64,000 nt of DNA from Myotis daubentonii (lineage: Eukaryota > Chordata > Mammalia > Chiroptera > Vespertilionidae), in the NCBI RefSeq assembly GCF_963259705.1, contig NC_081844.1:19081715-19145714 (forward strand). Reading direction: 5' to 3'. The notes under the pieces are model-generated. The model saw only the letters and a list, made by a program, of their open reading frames with translations. It made no database searches and was not told the origin of the DNA. A program made the position numbers and the translations under genes. Below are positions 47,488 through 57,267 of this stretch, piece by piece. The stretch's first letter is position 1; each line of letters opens with the position of its first letter.

Positions 47488-48324
47488 GATGTCATGAGTT
47501 CATCCACATGTTGACTGCTTTTATCTGGGCCCTTCCCCTTCTCCCTCTCCCTCTTCTCCCACTTCAGTTCTCCTTCTCCGGGGTCATCAATCCCAAGTCT
47601 GAAACATGCCCTAAGACCAAAGGGAGGGAGTGCAGAGAAAGCCCCACTTTTAAAGTGTCTGGTGGGGGCAGGGGGGGGGGCAGAATGCAGGCACAAAACC
47701 TATACCCTGGCCTCGCTGAACGCTCCCCTGCGGATAGGTAATCAAAAATAATGCTGTTAAAGAAAGTGAATGATACACCGGGTGGGCTCCCTGGAGATGG
47801 CACAATGATAGCAGAAGCTAATAAAACCTTTCTACCCCAGTTACTATGGACAACAAGAAGAAGGTGTCCCCAGGGGGTAGCAGCTACCATGTGGAAGCAG
47901 TCCAGCTGTCAGACAGTCAATTTCAGAGCACCCTGATCAATTCAGAGCAAAGTGTGGAGTTTTCAGAGCAATTTCACATCATGAGTTCATTGGACCCTGC
48001 CGGGACTCTGCTGGCAGAGGTGAAGAACGGGGCACCTCACTCCCTGAGGAAGGATGAGCAGCATGGTCCGACCCCCCAGCACCGCCAGCCCAGGGCTCCT
48101 TCCAGTTTACCTCAGGCTCACCTGCCCCCATCCCAATACTCCGCCAAGACCCACCACACTTGTGCCCACGCACTGTTCCAGAGCGTCAGGCTCTCACAGT
48201 GACTTCTGCTCTCATGTTGCAGAAGCAGCTAAGACTTGACATGGTCCATTTTCCCACTGCCCTGCTACTGTCCCTCTCATGGCCACCAAGTAATGATGTC
48301 ATCGTCCTCCCAACTGCTCAGGCC

Positions 48325-48665
48325 AATTGCCACAGACTGAATGTCTGTATCTCCCCAAAACTCATATGCTGAAACCTAACCTCTAATGTAATGGTGGTAG
48401 ACAGTGTGGCCTTTGGGAGGTGATTAGGTCATGAGGGTAGAGCCCTTGTGAATGGGATCAGTGACCTCATTAAAGGGACCCTAGAGAGCTCCTAGACCCT
48501 TGCACTATGTGAGGAGACAGTGAGAATACACCATTTATGAATCAGGAAGTGGCCTCACCAGACACCTTGATCTTGAACTTCTAGCTCCCAAACTTTAAGA
48601 AATAAATTTCTGTTGTTTATAAGCCATCCAGTCTACAGTATTCTATTTCAGCAACCCAAATTGAC
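48325..48665 (+). mobile_element. MaLR LTR (old endogenous retrovirus-like)
   Basis: Solo LTR with GGCCTTTGGGAGGTGATTAG, GCCCTTGTGAATGGGATCAG and AAGAAATAAATTTCTGTTGT (containing AATAAA). Non-coding; a mammal-wide MaLR type. Confidence 0.75.
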
Positions 48666-50848
48666 AAAGAGACCAACTTTCTCTTTTCCCCACCTGCCAC
48701 ACTGACCTGCCAATGCCCCATGATCCTCTCCCAGCCCACATAGGCAAAGTGGACAGAACACTGACTTCATCAGAGCCCCAGGACAACATCACTACCTGTG
48801 CAGTAACACATGCACATACAAAGTGCTGGGCACCCTCTGAGCACACCCTCACCCTAGCTCACTTTTTCAAGCTACCCTGCCCATGGTAGATTCCTCCCAC
48901 TTTCCAGATGAGGAATCTAACGCATAGAGGTGTGTAGATATGCCCAAAGCACACAATGAGTATGTAGGGCTGTCCTACCTGTGAAAGGAGGGACCACAGA
49001 CATGTGGGTGTGATGAGGCCCCTGAAACCACCAGAATTCCCAAGAGGAATAGTGGAGTCCCCATGTCTGAAGGACCAGCTGAAAAAGAGGATGAGGCCAA
49101 AGCAACAAGAACCTTCTCATCCTCGAGTCTTTTGCACAGGCACTGGGGGACTGGACTCTTCCAGAGCCTCGAGGCTGAGTGGACACAAGCTAGGATGCAG
49201 TCAGAGATGCTTTGTTAGGAAAATTTAAACAAACAAAGGCCACCAACCCAGGAGCAGACACTTCAGCAGTACTGTGCCAAACCCAATCATACTGTGTCCT
49301 GGGCACAACTTCCCAAGGAAACACCTGTGGGCGACATGTCCCTTACCCAGATACCTCACCTCACCCCCAGGAGCAGTGTGCGTCAGCAAGTCTGGGCCCC
49401 ATCCAGACACCTTTAGGGAAGATGGGCCAAGGAGTGAGGATGCCAAAGGCCCAACGTCTGAAGAGCCTCCGTGGAGAAAGGGCTCCTCTGGAACTCAGCC
49501 AGCTAGGTACCTCATAGCGATGGAATTTTAGCTGGGGAGGTTCAACTCCCTGGAGAGTACCTCTTCCCCTAACACCCTGCACAGTTTCAAACCTCTTCTC
49601 CTTCCAGGAACCTGAACCTCACGGAGGGCCGAAGGTGGAGCTGGGAGGGGACCCACTAGAGGACAAGTGTCTTTTGTGTGACTGAGCCTGCAGCCAGTCT
49701 CCACCTCCCCTCCTCAAGCCCTGGCCGAGGCAGCCATGCTTCATCTATCCCGGAGGTTCCGCTCAGTCATTAACGACCGTCTCTACTAGGCAACGGGTTT
49801 TTTGTTGATCCCTGGAGACAGGAAGGAAAGAGAATAAGCTTTTCTCTTTCATTTTCCCCCCTTGGTTGCAGAAAAGAGAAGTTGGAACAAACAAGTTATA
49901 TAATACGAGGGGTGGTGGGGGAGCACAGCCCCTCGAGGACAGTTTCTCAAGTTGTGCGACTGCTAGAAGGGCCAAGGGGAAGACAGGACCTGCCCCCACC
50001 CCAGGCCAAATGGCAAAACCTTCATGGGACAAAAAGGCAGATGCAGACACCTCCTGGCAGACTGAAAAGGCAGCCTTCCAGACAAGGCCAGCCAACTCCT
50101 GCCCCCAGCAGTGCCACAAGTTTCCCCAAAAAGGCTATGGACCAACCTGTCCATAGATGAGACTTCCCACCTGCCATACTGCAAGCTCTAGAGAGCTTTT
50201 CCACACTCTATCCATCCCTCCCTACCTGGCCATATTTCTTGAACACTTATTTCCTCTGTGTAGCCTTGTGTTTTAGACATATAAAACATGGTTCCCACCA
50301 TCAAGGCATTTCCACTAATAAATAGACCAAGCAGTGTTGAGTGGTGATCACGTGATCAAGGATACAGGACAGACATACGATCCAGCAATTTTGTTCCTGG
50401 TATCGAGCCCAAAGAAATGAACACAGGAGTTCACATAGCAGCACTATCCAAAATAGTCAAAAGGTGGGTCCAACTCCAATGTCATCAGCTGGTGAATGGA
50501 TAAACAAAATGTGGTATGTCCACACTATGGAATATTATGCAGCTATAAAAAGAATGAAATACTGATGCATGCTACAATGTAGATGAACCTCTAAAACATT
50601 ACATGGAATGAAAGAAGTCATTCATAAAAGATCCTGTATTGTATAATTCTATTTATAAAGCAGGTAACTTTATAGAGACAGAAAGTAGAGTAGTTGCTAG
50701 GGGCTGGGATAGAAGGGGAATGGAGAGTGACTGCTAATGGGAACAGGATTTCCTTTTGAGGTTATGGAAATGTTCTGGAAATAGATAAGGATACATAACA
50801 ACATTGGGCATGTGCTACATACCACTAAATTGTACACTTTATTTTTTT

Positions 50849-51065
50849 TTTAAATATATTTTATTGATTTTTTACAGAGAGGAAGGGAGAGAGATAGAGA
50901 GTCAGAAACATTGATGAGAGAGAGAAACACCGATCAGCTGCCTCCTGCACACCTCCTACTGGGGATGTGCCCGCAACCCAGGTACATGCCCTTGACCGGA
51001 ATCGAACCTGGGACCCTTCAGTCCGCAGGCCGACGCTCTATCCACTGAGCCAAACCGGTTTTGGC
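50849..51065 (-). mobile_element. VES SINE
   Basis: Reverse copy ATATATTTTATTGATTTTT to GAGCCAAACCGGTTTTGG, inserted in the L1 tail; flanks share ACTTTATTTTTT. Confidence 0.9.
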
Positions 51066-51079
51066 AACTTTATTTTTTA

Positions 51080-51168
51080 ATTAATTAATTTAATGCCTTA
51101 CCAGGAATCGAACCAGTGACCTCTTGGTGCATGGAGCAACGCTCAACCACTGAGCCACACCAGCCAGC
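51080..51168 (-). mobile_element. Truncated VES SINE (head half)
   Basis: ACCAGGAATCGAACCAGTGA and CAACCACTGAGCCACACCAG only; the 3' half is missing. Confidence 0.75.
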
Positions 51169-51391
51169 TTAATTTATTTCTTAAATCCTCACCCGAGGAT
51201 ATGTTTATTGATATTAGAGAGAGGGGAAGGAAGAGTGAGAGAAAGAGAGAGAGAGAAACATCAATGCAAGAGAGAGCTATTGGTTGACAGGGGGTCAAAC
51301 CCACAACCTAGGTATGTACCCTGACCTGGAATACAACCTGCAACATTTCAGTGTACTGATGCTCCACCAGCTGAGCCACACTGGCTGAACT
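51169..51391 (-). mobile_element. VES SINE
   Basis: Reverse copy starting TAAATCCTCACCCGAGGATA and ending CAGCTGAGCCACACTGGC. Confidence 0.85.
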
Positions 51392-51737
51392 GTATGTATA
51401 CTTTAAATGAGTGAGTTTTTACGTTATATGAGTTTTACCAAAAACAAAAAATAACAATAAACAAACAAACCACACACACATACAACAAGGTGGCCAGAAA
51501 AAGTGCCCTCAGGGCTAGCTGAACGCAGGTCATCAGGCAGGTGACTTTGGGAGGCCATGACCTTGGAGTGTGGAAGGATGAAGAATAAAGCAGGACAATT
51601 CATACAGCAGGCCTGGCTGGCCCATTTGGAAGAAATGAAGAAAATAATACATGAACAATGCTACAAAGGCCTCTACATTTCAAAAGATCCTTGGAGACTG
51701 CTGTGTGCCACATTCCCCTTCTAAACCTCGTCTTTTT

Positions 51738-51933
51738 AAAAATGTATTTTATTGATTTTTTACAGAGAGGAAGGGAGAGGGATAGACAGTTAGAAACATC
51801 GATCAGCTGCCTCCTACACACCTCTTACTGGGGATGTGCCCACAACCAAGGTACATGCCTTTGATTGGAATTGAACCTGGGACCCTTCAGTCCCCAGACC
51901 AACACTCTATCCACCAAGCCAGACCAGTTAGGG
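51738..51933 (-). mobile_element. VES SINE
   Basis: Reverse copy ending CACCAAGCCAGACCAGTTAG. Flanks CCTCGTCTTTTT / CCTGGTCTTCTTTTT. Confidence 0.87.
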
Positions 51934-52015
51934 CCTGGTCTTCTTTTTGTATGCTCCATCTCACCGTATTAGGGCTTCTTGCCTTCCTCCCTACACTGGC
52001 ACCACAGGAATAAGA

Positions 52016-52017
<2 letters not shown>

Positions 52018-52047
<30 letters not shown>
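52018..52047 (+). repeat. (CA)n microsatellite
   Basis: About fourteen CA units. Confidence 0.9.
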
Positions 52048-52048
<1 letters not shown>

Positions 52049-52140
52049 CATCAGTTGCTCCAGACAACATACAGTGATTTTTCGCTGGGATGGATGGAAG
52101 GGGGTAAATGGGCATTTTAGAGATGATGGAGATGTCTTTT

Positions 52141-52380
52141 TTTTTTTTTAAATGTTTAGGTCTTGGGGCTTTTTATTTTTTTTTAAATATGTTTGTATTG
52201 ATTTTAGAGAGAGAGGAGGGGAGAGGAAGAGATAGAAACATCGATCAGCTGCCTCCTGCACACCCCCTACCAAAGATCGAGCCTACAACCCGAACATGTG
52301 CCCAGACCGGGAATCAAACTGGTGACCTCTTAGTGCATGGGATGACATTCAATCAACCAAGCCACACCAGCAGGGCAGCA
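52141..52380 (-). mobile_element. VES SINE
   Basis: Reverse copy with GGGAATCAAACTGGTGACC and CAAGCCACACCAGCAGGG. Flanks GAGATGTCTTTT / GAGATATCTTTT. Confidence 0.85.
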
Positions 52381-52407
52381 GAGATATCTTTTAAGAAACT
52401 GCCTCTC

Positions 52408-52628
52408 GCCGAAACCGGTTTGGCTCAGTGGATAGAGCGTCGGCCTGCGGACTGAAAGGTCCCAGGTTCGATTCCGGTCAAGGGCATGTACCTGGGTTGC
52501 GGGCATATCCCCAGTAGGAGATGTGCAGGAGGCAGCTGATCGATGTTTCTCTCTCATCGATGTTTCTAACTCTCTATCTCTCTCCCTTCCTCTCTGTAAA
52601 AAATCAATAAAATATATTTTTAAAAAAA
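52408..52628 (+). mobile_element. VES SINE
   Basis: Close to consensus: CGGTTTGGCTCAGTGGATAG, GGTTCGATTCCGGTCAAG, tail AATCAATAAAATATATTTTT. Flanked by TGCCTCTC on both sides, directly upstream of a young L1. Confidence 0.93.
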
Positions 52629-52635
52629 GTGCCTC

Positions 52636-53369
52636 TCAAAACAACAATGAGATAACATCTCACACCTGTCAGAATGGCTATCATCAACAAACAACAAGTG
52701 CTGGCAAGGATGTGGAGAAAAAGGAACCCTACTTCACTGCTGGTGGGAATGCAGACTGGTGCAGCCACTGTAGAAGACAGTATGGAGTTTCCTCAAAAAG
52801 TTAAAAATGGAACTCCCATTTGACCCAGTAATCCCACTTCTAGGAATATATCCCAAGAAACCAGAAACACCAATCAGAAAGGATATATGCACCCCTATGT
52901 TCATAGCAGCACAATTTACAATAGCTAAGATTTGGAAACAACCTAAGTGCCCATCAGCAGATGAATGGATTAAAAAACGGTGGTACATCTACACAATGGA
53001 ATACTATGCCGCTATAAAAAAGAAGGAACTTTTACCATTTGCAACAGCATGGATGGAACTAGACAGCATTATGCTAAGTGAAATAAGCCAGTCAAAGAAA
53101 GATAAATATCACATGATCTCACTCATATGTGGGATATAATGATCAACATAATTTGATGAACAAGAATAGATCCAGAGACAAATGGCAGGGGGAGGGGTTA
53201 TAGAGCAAACAAAGGACTTGTATGCATGCATATTAGCATAATGGACACAGACACTGGGGCGGTGGGGGCTTGCCCAGGGTGGGAATGACTGGGCGGGGGG
53301 GCGTCAAGCTGGGAAAAAGGAGACATATGTACGTAAAACTTTAGACGATAAATAAAAAAATAAAAAAGG
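52636..53369 (+). mobile_element. Relatively young L1, 5'-truncated
   Basis: The most intact L1 in the window. An open frame at 52807-53139 encodes the normal C-terminus of L1 ORF2p, with the landmarks [31 protein letters not shown] and a stop after SLICGI. A 3' UTR and A-rich tail (GATAAATAAAAAAATAAAAA) follow. Target duplication AAGTGCCTC on both sides. Severe 5' truncation leaves no endonuclease or reverse-transcriptase core, so it is dead on its own. Confidence 0.92.
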
Positions 53370-53508
53370 AAGTGCCTCCATTTAGAAAAGATTTCTTAGA
53401 TATTACATTAAAAGCATGATCCATAAAAGAACATTGATAAACTGCATCTCATCAAAATAATAAACACCTGCCCAGTGAAAGATATTAATAAAATGAAAAG
53501 ACAAGTTG

Positions 53509-53721
53509 GCCCTAACCGGTTGGCTCAATGGATAGAGCGTCCGCCTGTGAACTGAAGGGTCCCGGATTCGATTCCGGTCAAGGGCATGTACCTTGGTTGT
53601 GGGCATATCCCCAGTAGGAGGTGTGCAGGAGGCAGCTTATCGGTGTTTCTCTCTCATCGATGTTTCTAATGCTCTATCCCTCTCCTTTCCTCTCTGTAAA
53701 AAATCAATATAATATTTTTTA
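53509..53721 (+). mobile_element. VES SINE with 13-bp target duplication
   Basis: TTGGCTCAATGGATAGAGCG head; flanked by AAAAGACAAGTTG on both sides, inside the L1. Confidence 0.93.
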
Positions 53722-53821
53722 AAAAGACAAGTTGTAGACTAAGAGAAAATATTTGCAAAACATGTATCTGATAAAGGGCTTGAATCCAGAATACATAAAG
53801 AACTCTTGAAAGTCAATAAGA

Positions 53822-54042
53822 TACCCTGACAGGTTTGGCTCAGTGGATAGAGCATTGGCCTGAGGACTGAGGGGTCCCAGGTTCGATTCCAGTCAAGGGT
53901 ATGTACCTTGGTTGCGGGCACATCCTCAGTGGGAGGTGTGCAGGAGGCAACTGATAGATGTTTCTCTCTCATCGATGTTTCTAACTCTCTATCCCTCTCA
54001 CTTCCTCTCTGTAAAAATATCAATAAAATATATTTTTTAAAA
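53822..54042 (+). mobile_element. VES SINE
   Basis: GTTTGGCTCAGTGGATAGAGC head; flanked by AAAGTCAATAAGA on both sides. Confidence 0.92.
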
Positions 54043-54056
54043 AAAAGTCAATAAGA

Positions 54057-54445
54057 ACTTTGGACAGCTACTTTTGAAGAAAAATCCTATCAAAGGCAAA
54101 CAAACAAAAGAACAGCAAACAAAACTCCATTACAAAGATCTCTAGACCTGGATGCTTTTTAAATGGACTCTATCATGTGGAATCTCAGAAGGAAAGTGGG
54201 AGAGGGTGGGTGGGTGGGTGGGAGGTCATCAACCAAAGACCTTGTATCATATGCTAGTATGCATAACACATGGATGCAGATAGTGGGGTGGTAAGGGTCT
54301 GGGGTGGGGGTGGGAGGGGGGCTGGGAGTGGGCTGGAGGGGGGTCAATGGGAGGAAAAAGGGGACATATATAATACTTTCAACAATAAATGTTAAAATTA
54401 ATTAATTAATTAATTTAAATGTACTTTAAAAATAAAGTCAGTAAG
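54057..54445 (+). mobile_element. L1 3' UTR fragment, bat type
   Basis: AAAGACCTTGTATCATATGC, GGGGTCAATGGGAGGAAAAA, ATAATACTTTCAACAATAAA. G-rich 3' UTR of a bat L1 inserted next to a SINE within the older L1. Confidence 0.72.
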
Positions 54446-54578
54446 AGCCCTGGCTGGGTAGCTCAGCTGGCTGGAGCATCATCCTGATACTCGAAGGTTG
54501 AGGGTTCAATCCCTGGTCAGGGCACAAATAGGAGTCAACCAATGAATGCAAAAATAAGTGGGACAATAAATCAATGCT

Positions 54579-54612
<34 letters not shown>

Positions 54613-54635
54613 AAATCAATCAATAAATAAAAATT
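54446..54635 (+). mobile_element. Different SINE family, tRNA-Ile-like head
   Basis: GGTAGCTCAGCTGGCTGGAGC then CATCCTGATAC and B box GGGTTCAATCCC; the body CAATGAATGCAAAAATAAGTGG is unlike VES. Ends with a (TC)n run and CAATCAATAAATAAAAA. Confidence 0.8.
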
Positions 54636-54983
54636 TAGATCAATAAGAAGACAACTCAACTAAAACATTGACAAAAAATTTGAAGACACTTTACCAAAAA
54701 TATGAATAGCCAATGAAATCATGAAAAAATGTCCAACATCATTAGTTCTTACGGACATGCAAATTAAACCCAAAATAAGATACCATAATACGCTTACAAT
54801 TGCTAAAATTAAAGACTGGCCACATCAGTGCTGGTGTGGATGGGGAGCAGCTGAAACTCTCATGTATTGCTGATAGGAATGCAAAATGGTGCAGCTTCCC
54901 TACCATAGAGGATCCAGTCATTTCACTCCGAATTATACACCCAAGAGGATGGAGTATATGTCTCACAAAGATACATAATCAAC

Positions 54984-55193
54984 CCAGCTGGCGTGGCTCA
55001 GTGGCTGAGTGTTGACCTATGAACCAAGAAGTCACGGTTCAATTCCCCATCAGGACACATGCCCAAGTTTCGGCTTAATCCCCAATGGGGAGCGTGCAGG
55101 AGAATCCATGATTCTCTCTCATCATTGATGTTTCCATCTCCCTTTCCTTCTCCCTTCCTCTCTGAAGTAAATAAAAATATATATATTTTTTAA
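54984..55193 (+). mobile_element. VES SINE
   Basis: GCGTGGCTCAGTGGCTGAGTG head, tail AAGTAAATAAAAATATATAT. Flanks GATACATAATCAA / ATACATAACCAAA. Confidence 0.86.
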
Positions 55194-55571
55194 AATATAC
55201 ATAACCAAATCTTCACAGCAACTTTATTTGTAATTATCAAAATAAAAACAACAGGTAAATGGATAAAGAAACTGTGTCCATCCATACAATGGAACACTAT
55301 GCTGTAGTGAAAAAGAACAAGCTTCTGGTACTTGTAACAACTTACATGAACTTCAAAAACATCTTAAGAGAAAGAAACCAGTCACAAGAAGCCACCGATT
55401 ATATTATCCTGTTCTTGTAAATTTTCTAAAAAGGCAAAATTACAGAGAAAAAAAAACCGGATCAGGGTGTGCCTTGGGCCGAGGGTGGGAGCGGGTTTCA
55501 CTGCAACGGGCTTGGACAGAACTCTGAGTCGTGATGAAAGCGTTATGAAAAACTGGATTGTTAATGGATGC

Positions 55572-55765
55572 ATACTCATAAACTTATTTTTATTGAATTT
55601 ATTGGGATAACATTGGTTAATAAAATTATATAGGTTTCAGGTGTATAATTCTATAATACACCATCTGTATACTGTATTGTGTGTTCATCGCCCCCAGTCA
55701 AGTCTCCTTCCATCACCATTTATTCCCCCTTATAAATTTATTGAAAGTCAATGAACTGCTCAGCT
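55572..55765 (-). mobile_element. L1 3' terminal fragment
   Basis: The reverse complement ends in the common L1 terminus; the plus strand shows TTTATTGAATTTATTGGGAT and AAAATTATATAGGTTTCAGG. Confidence 0.72.
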
Positions 55766-56181
55766 AAAATGAGTGAACGGTATCACATGCAATAAATTAT
55801 ACCTCACCCAGATGATCCCACCCCAGGGCCTAAGGCAAGGACCTGGGTCCACTGTCCCCTCTTATCTGTTCCTCACATGCCACCTCATGCCTGCTCACCA
55901 CACCCTGCCCACGTTACTGGCTGAATGTCTTTCCAAACCCTCTGAATCTCTCTTGCTCCCTGCTGGAGGCCTCCAAAGCCCAACTGGAGCATCTGGGCCG
56001 CCAGGCCTTCCTGGCAGCACCACCCCAGGTCCCCACAAGGAGAAATGACACCACAGCGCACAAGTACTGACCAACTTCATCATTCATCACGTTGACTGAA
56101 ATGATTTGCTCCCATAACCTCTCCAGTAAGAAAGAGCCCAACTTTTGTACGGGTCAGCCAAGGGTGGCCGGCTGTCGGAGG

Positions 56182-56204
56182 GGGCTGGGCTGGGCTGGGC
56201 TGGG
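56182..56204 (+). repeat. (GGGCT)n short repeat
   Basis: Four and a half GGGCT units. Confidence 0.8.
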
Positions 56205-56479
56205 CCACAGTGGCCCCGGGCAATGTCAAGAGGAGGGGAGGTTGTGCTCCCTAAGGCGGGTGTTCTTCCCTCTGAAAACCCAGAACACCACCTGTAAACA
56301 TCAAGTTTTACACCGATTCTGGGTTCAAGCAACCAGTCTCAGGACTTAGCCAAAAGGAAAGGGGACTGCCCTCTTACCAAAAGGGGTGAATTCTGGCCCC
56401 TTAGTCTGAAGGCAAGACCTAGCTTCAAGTCCTTTAGCGGGGTGGGTGCGGGGGGGGGGATATTTAAACCCCATGGGTT

Positions 56480-57040
56480 GGGAAAGGATAGATCTTCTGT
56501 GTTTTCTTTAGACCTTCAGGAATCTCTCACCATCCTCAGGCTCCCCAAGACCTACTCTGGCCCCTCAAGACCCCTATCCCCGTCCCTGCCCATCAAGACT
56601 CACTGGGACCCCCCCAGGGCCCCACAGTCTCCCCAGCCAGGTTCTTCCAGGCCTCTTAGGCCTCTTGCAGGTCCTCATGTTCACTTGAGCCCCTAATCCC
56701 AGCCCTCCACAGCCCTCACCCACCCCAGGTCCCCTCAGCACGCCCTCGGGGCCACCTTTACAACACTCGGGGGCCCCTAGCACCCCTAGAAAAGCTTGGG
56801 CCTCAGTCCCTGCAACCCCCCTTCAGTCCCCTCCGCAGCGTCCCGAAAACAGCACCGACCACCTCGGGTCTGCCCCCGCCCCTTCTCAGGCCCTCTCTGC
56901 CTCCCAAGCCCCTTGGCGTTCCAAGTTCCCAGTTAGGAGCCCCGAGGTTTCCCTTCACACCTCCAAGCCCCCCAACGCCCCCTCTGGCTCCCAGAGCCAC
57001 ATGGAGACCCTCGAGGTCCTGGGGCTCCCAGCCCTCCTTC
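56480..57040. repeat. C-rich low-complexity tract beside KLHL26 exon 1
   Basis: Irregular CCTCAGGTCCCC / CCCAGCCCTCC themes over 550 bases of intron 1, with no strict period that I can fix by eye. It resembles a heavily decayed minisatellite. Confidence 0.45.
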
Positions 57041-57181
57041 AGGTGCCCCTCAGCAGCCCCTAAAGCCTGCGGTCCCCCGGAGAGACCCTCGGGCCGCCCA
57101 GTACACTTCCAAGCCCCGGGGCTCCCCGCAGATCACCTGAGCCCGGGGGCAGCTGCAGGCCCACTGCGGGCCCGGTCTCAC

Positions 57182-57264
57182 CTGCTCGGGCGCTCCGGGC
57201 CCGGGCCTGCACCGAAGCCAACGCCACCGCCGCCGCCGCCGCCGCCGCCACCGGACTCCGCCAT
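57182..57264 (-). CDS. KLHL26: KLHL26 coding exon 1 (Gly-rich N-terminus)
   Basis: The first 27 codons plus two bases of KLHL26. It starts MAES, runs through ten consecutive glycines, and ends GFGAGPGPERPS, followed by a GTGAGA donor at 57181-57176. The human protein has a similar start with a broken Gly/Ser run, supporting the assignment. The ATG context is strong (AAG before, G after). Splicing to the acceptor at 34202 keeps the frame and yields a serine across the junction. The Gly run is a GGC/GGT trinucleotide tract that could vary in length between individuals. Confidence 0.93.
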
Positions 57265-57267
57265 CTT
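57259..57267 (-). promoter_or_regulatory. YY1-type motif over KLHL26 start codon
   Basis: AAGATGGCG overlaps the start codon, followed by GAG. It is identical to the 9-mer at the CRTC1 start and matches the YY1 core found downstream of many CpG-island start sites. Confidence 0.5.

Larger units (their letters stand above)
50370..51475 (+). mobile_element. Old L1 3' end, split by three SINEs
   Basis: TTCACATAGCAGCACTATCC, GTGGTATGTCCACACTATGG and CCACTAAATTGTACACTTTA, then resumption at 51392 with ATACTTTAAATGAGTGAG after SINE insertions at 50849-51391. Confidence 0.8.
53375..55565 (+). mobile_element. Old L1 ORF2 3' part, heavily interrupted
   Basis: AGATTTCTTAGATATTACAT, GAGAAAATATTTGCAAAACA and AATGCAAAATGGTGCAGC are in L1 order, frame broken. 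It is cut by SINEs at 53509, 53822, 54446 and 54984 and by another L1 tail at 54057-54445. Confidence 0.8.
34202..57181 (-). other. KLHL26: KLHL26 intron 1 (about 23 kb)
   Basis: Bounded by a GTGAGA donor after exon 1 and a cccatag acceptor before exon 2. It is repeat-rich, especially from 47 to 56 kb. Stretches 35461-36190, 37120-37600, 37830-39770, 40830-47248 (apart from a simple repeat near 42.75 kb), 48670-50370 and 55760-57040 contain no gene or repeat I can name. Open frames there have no protein-family signature. Confidence 0.85.

Noticed and set aside
54446..54525. Possible functional tRNA-Ile gene
   Set aside because: The anticodon stem does not pair, and a SINE body, CT run and A-rich tail follow.
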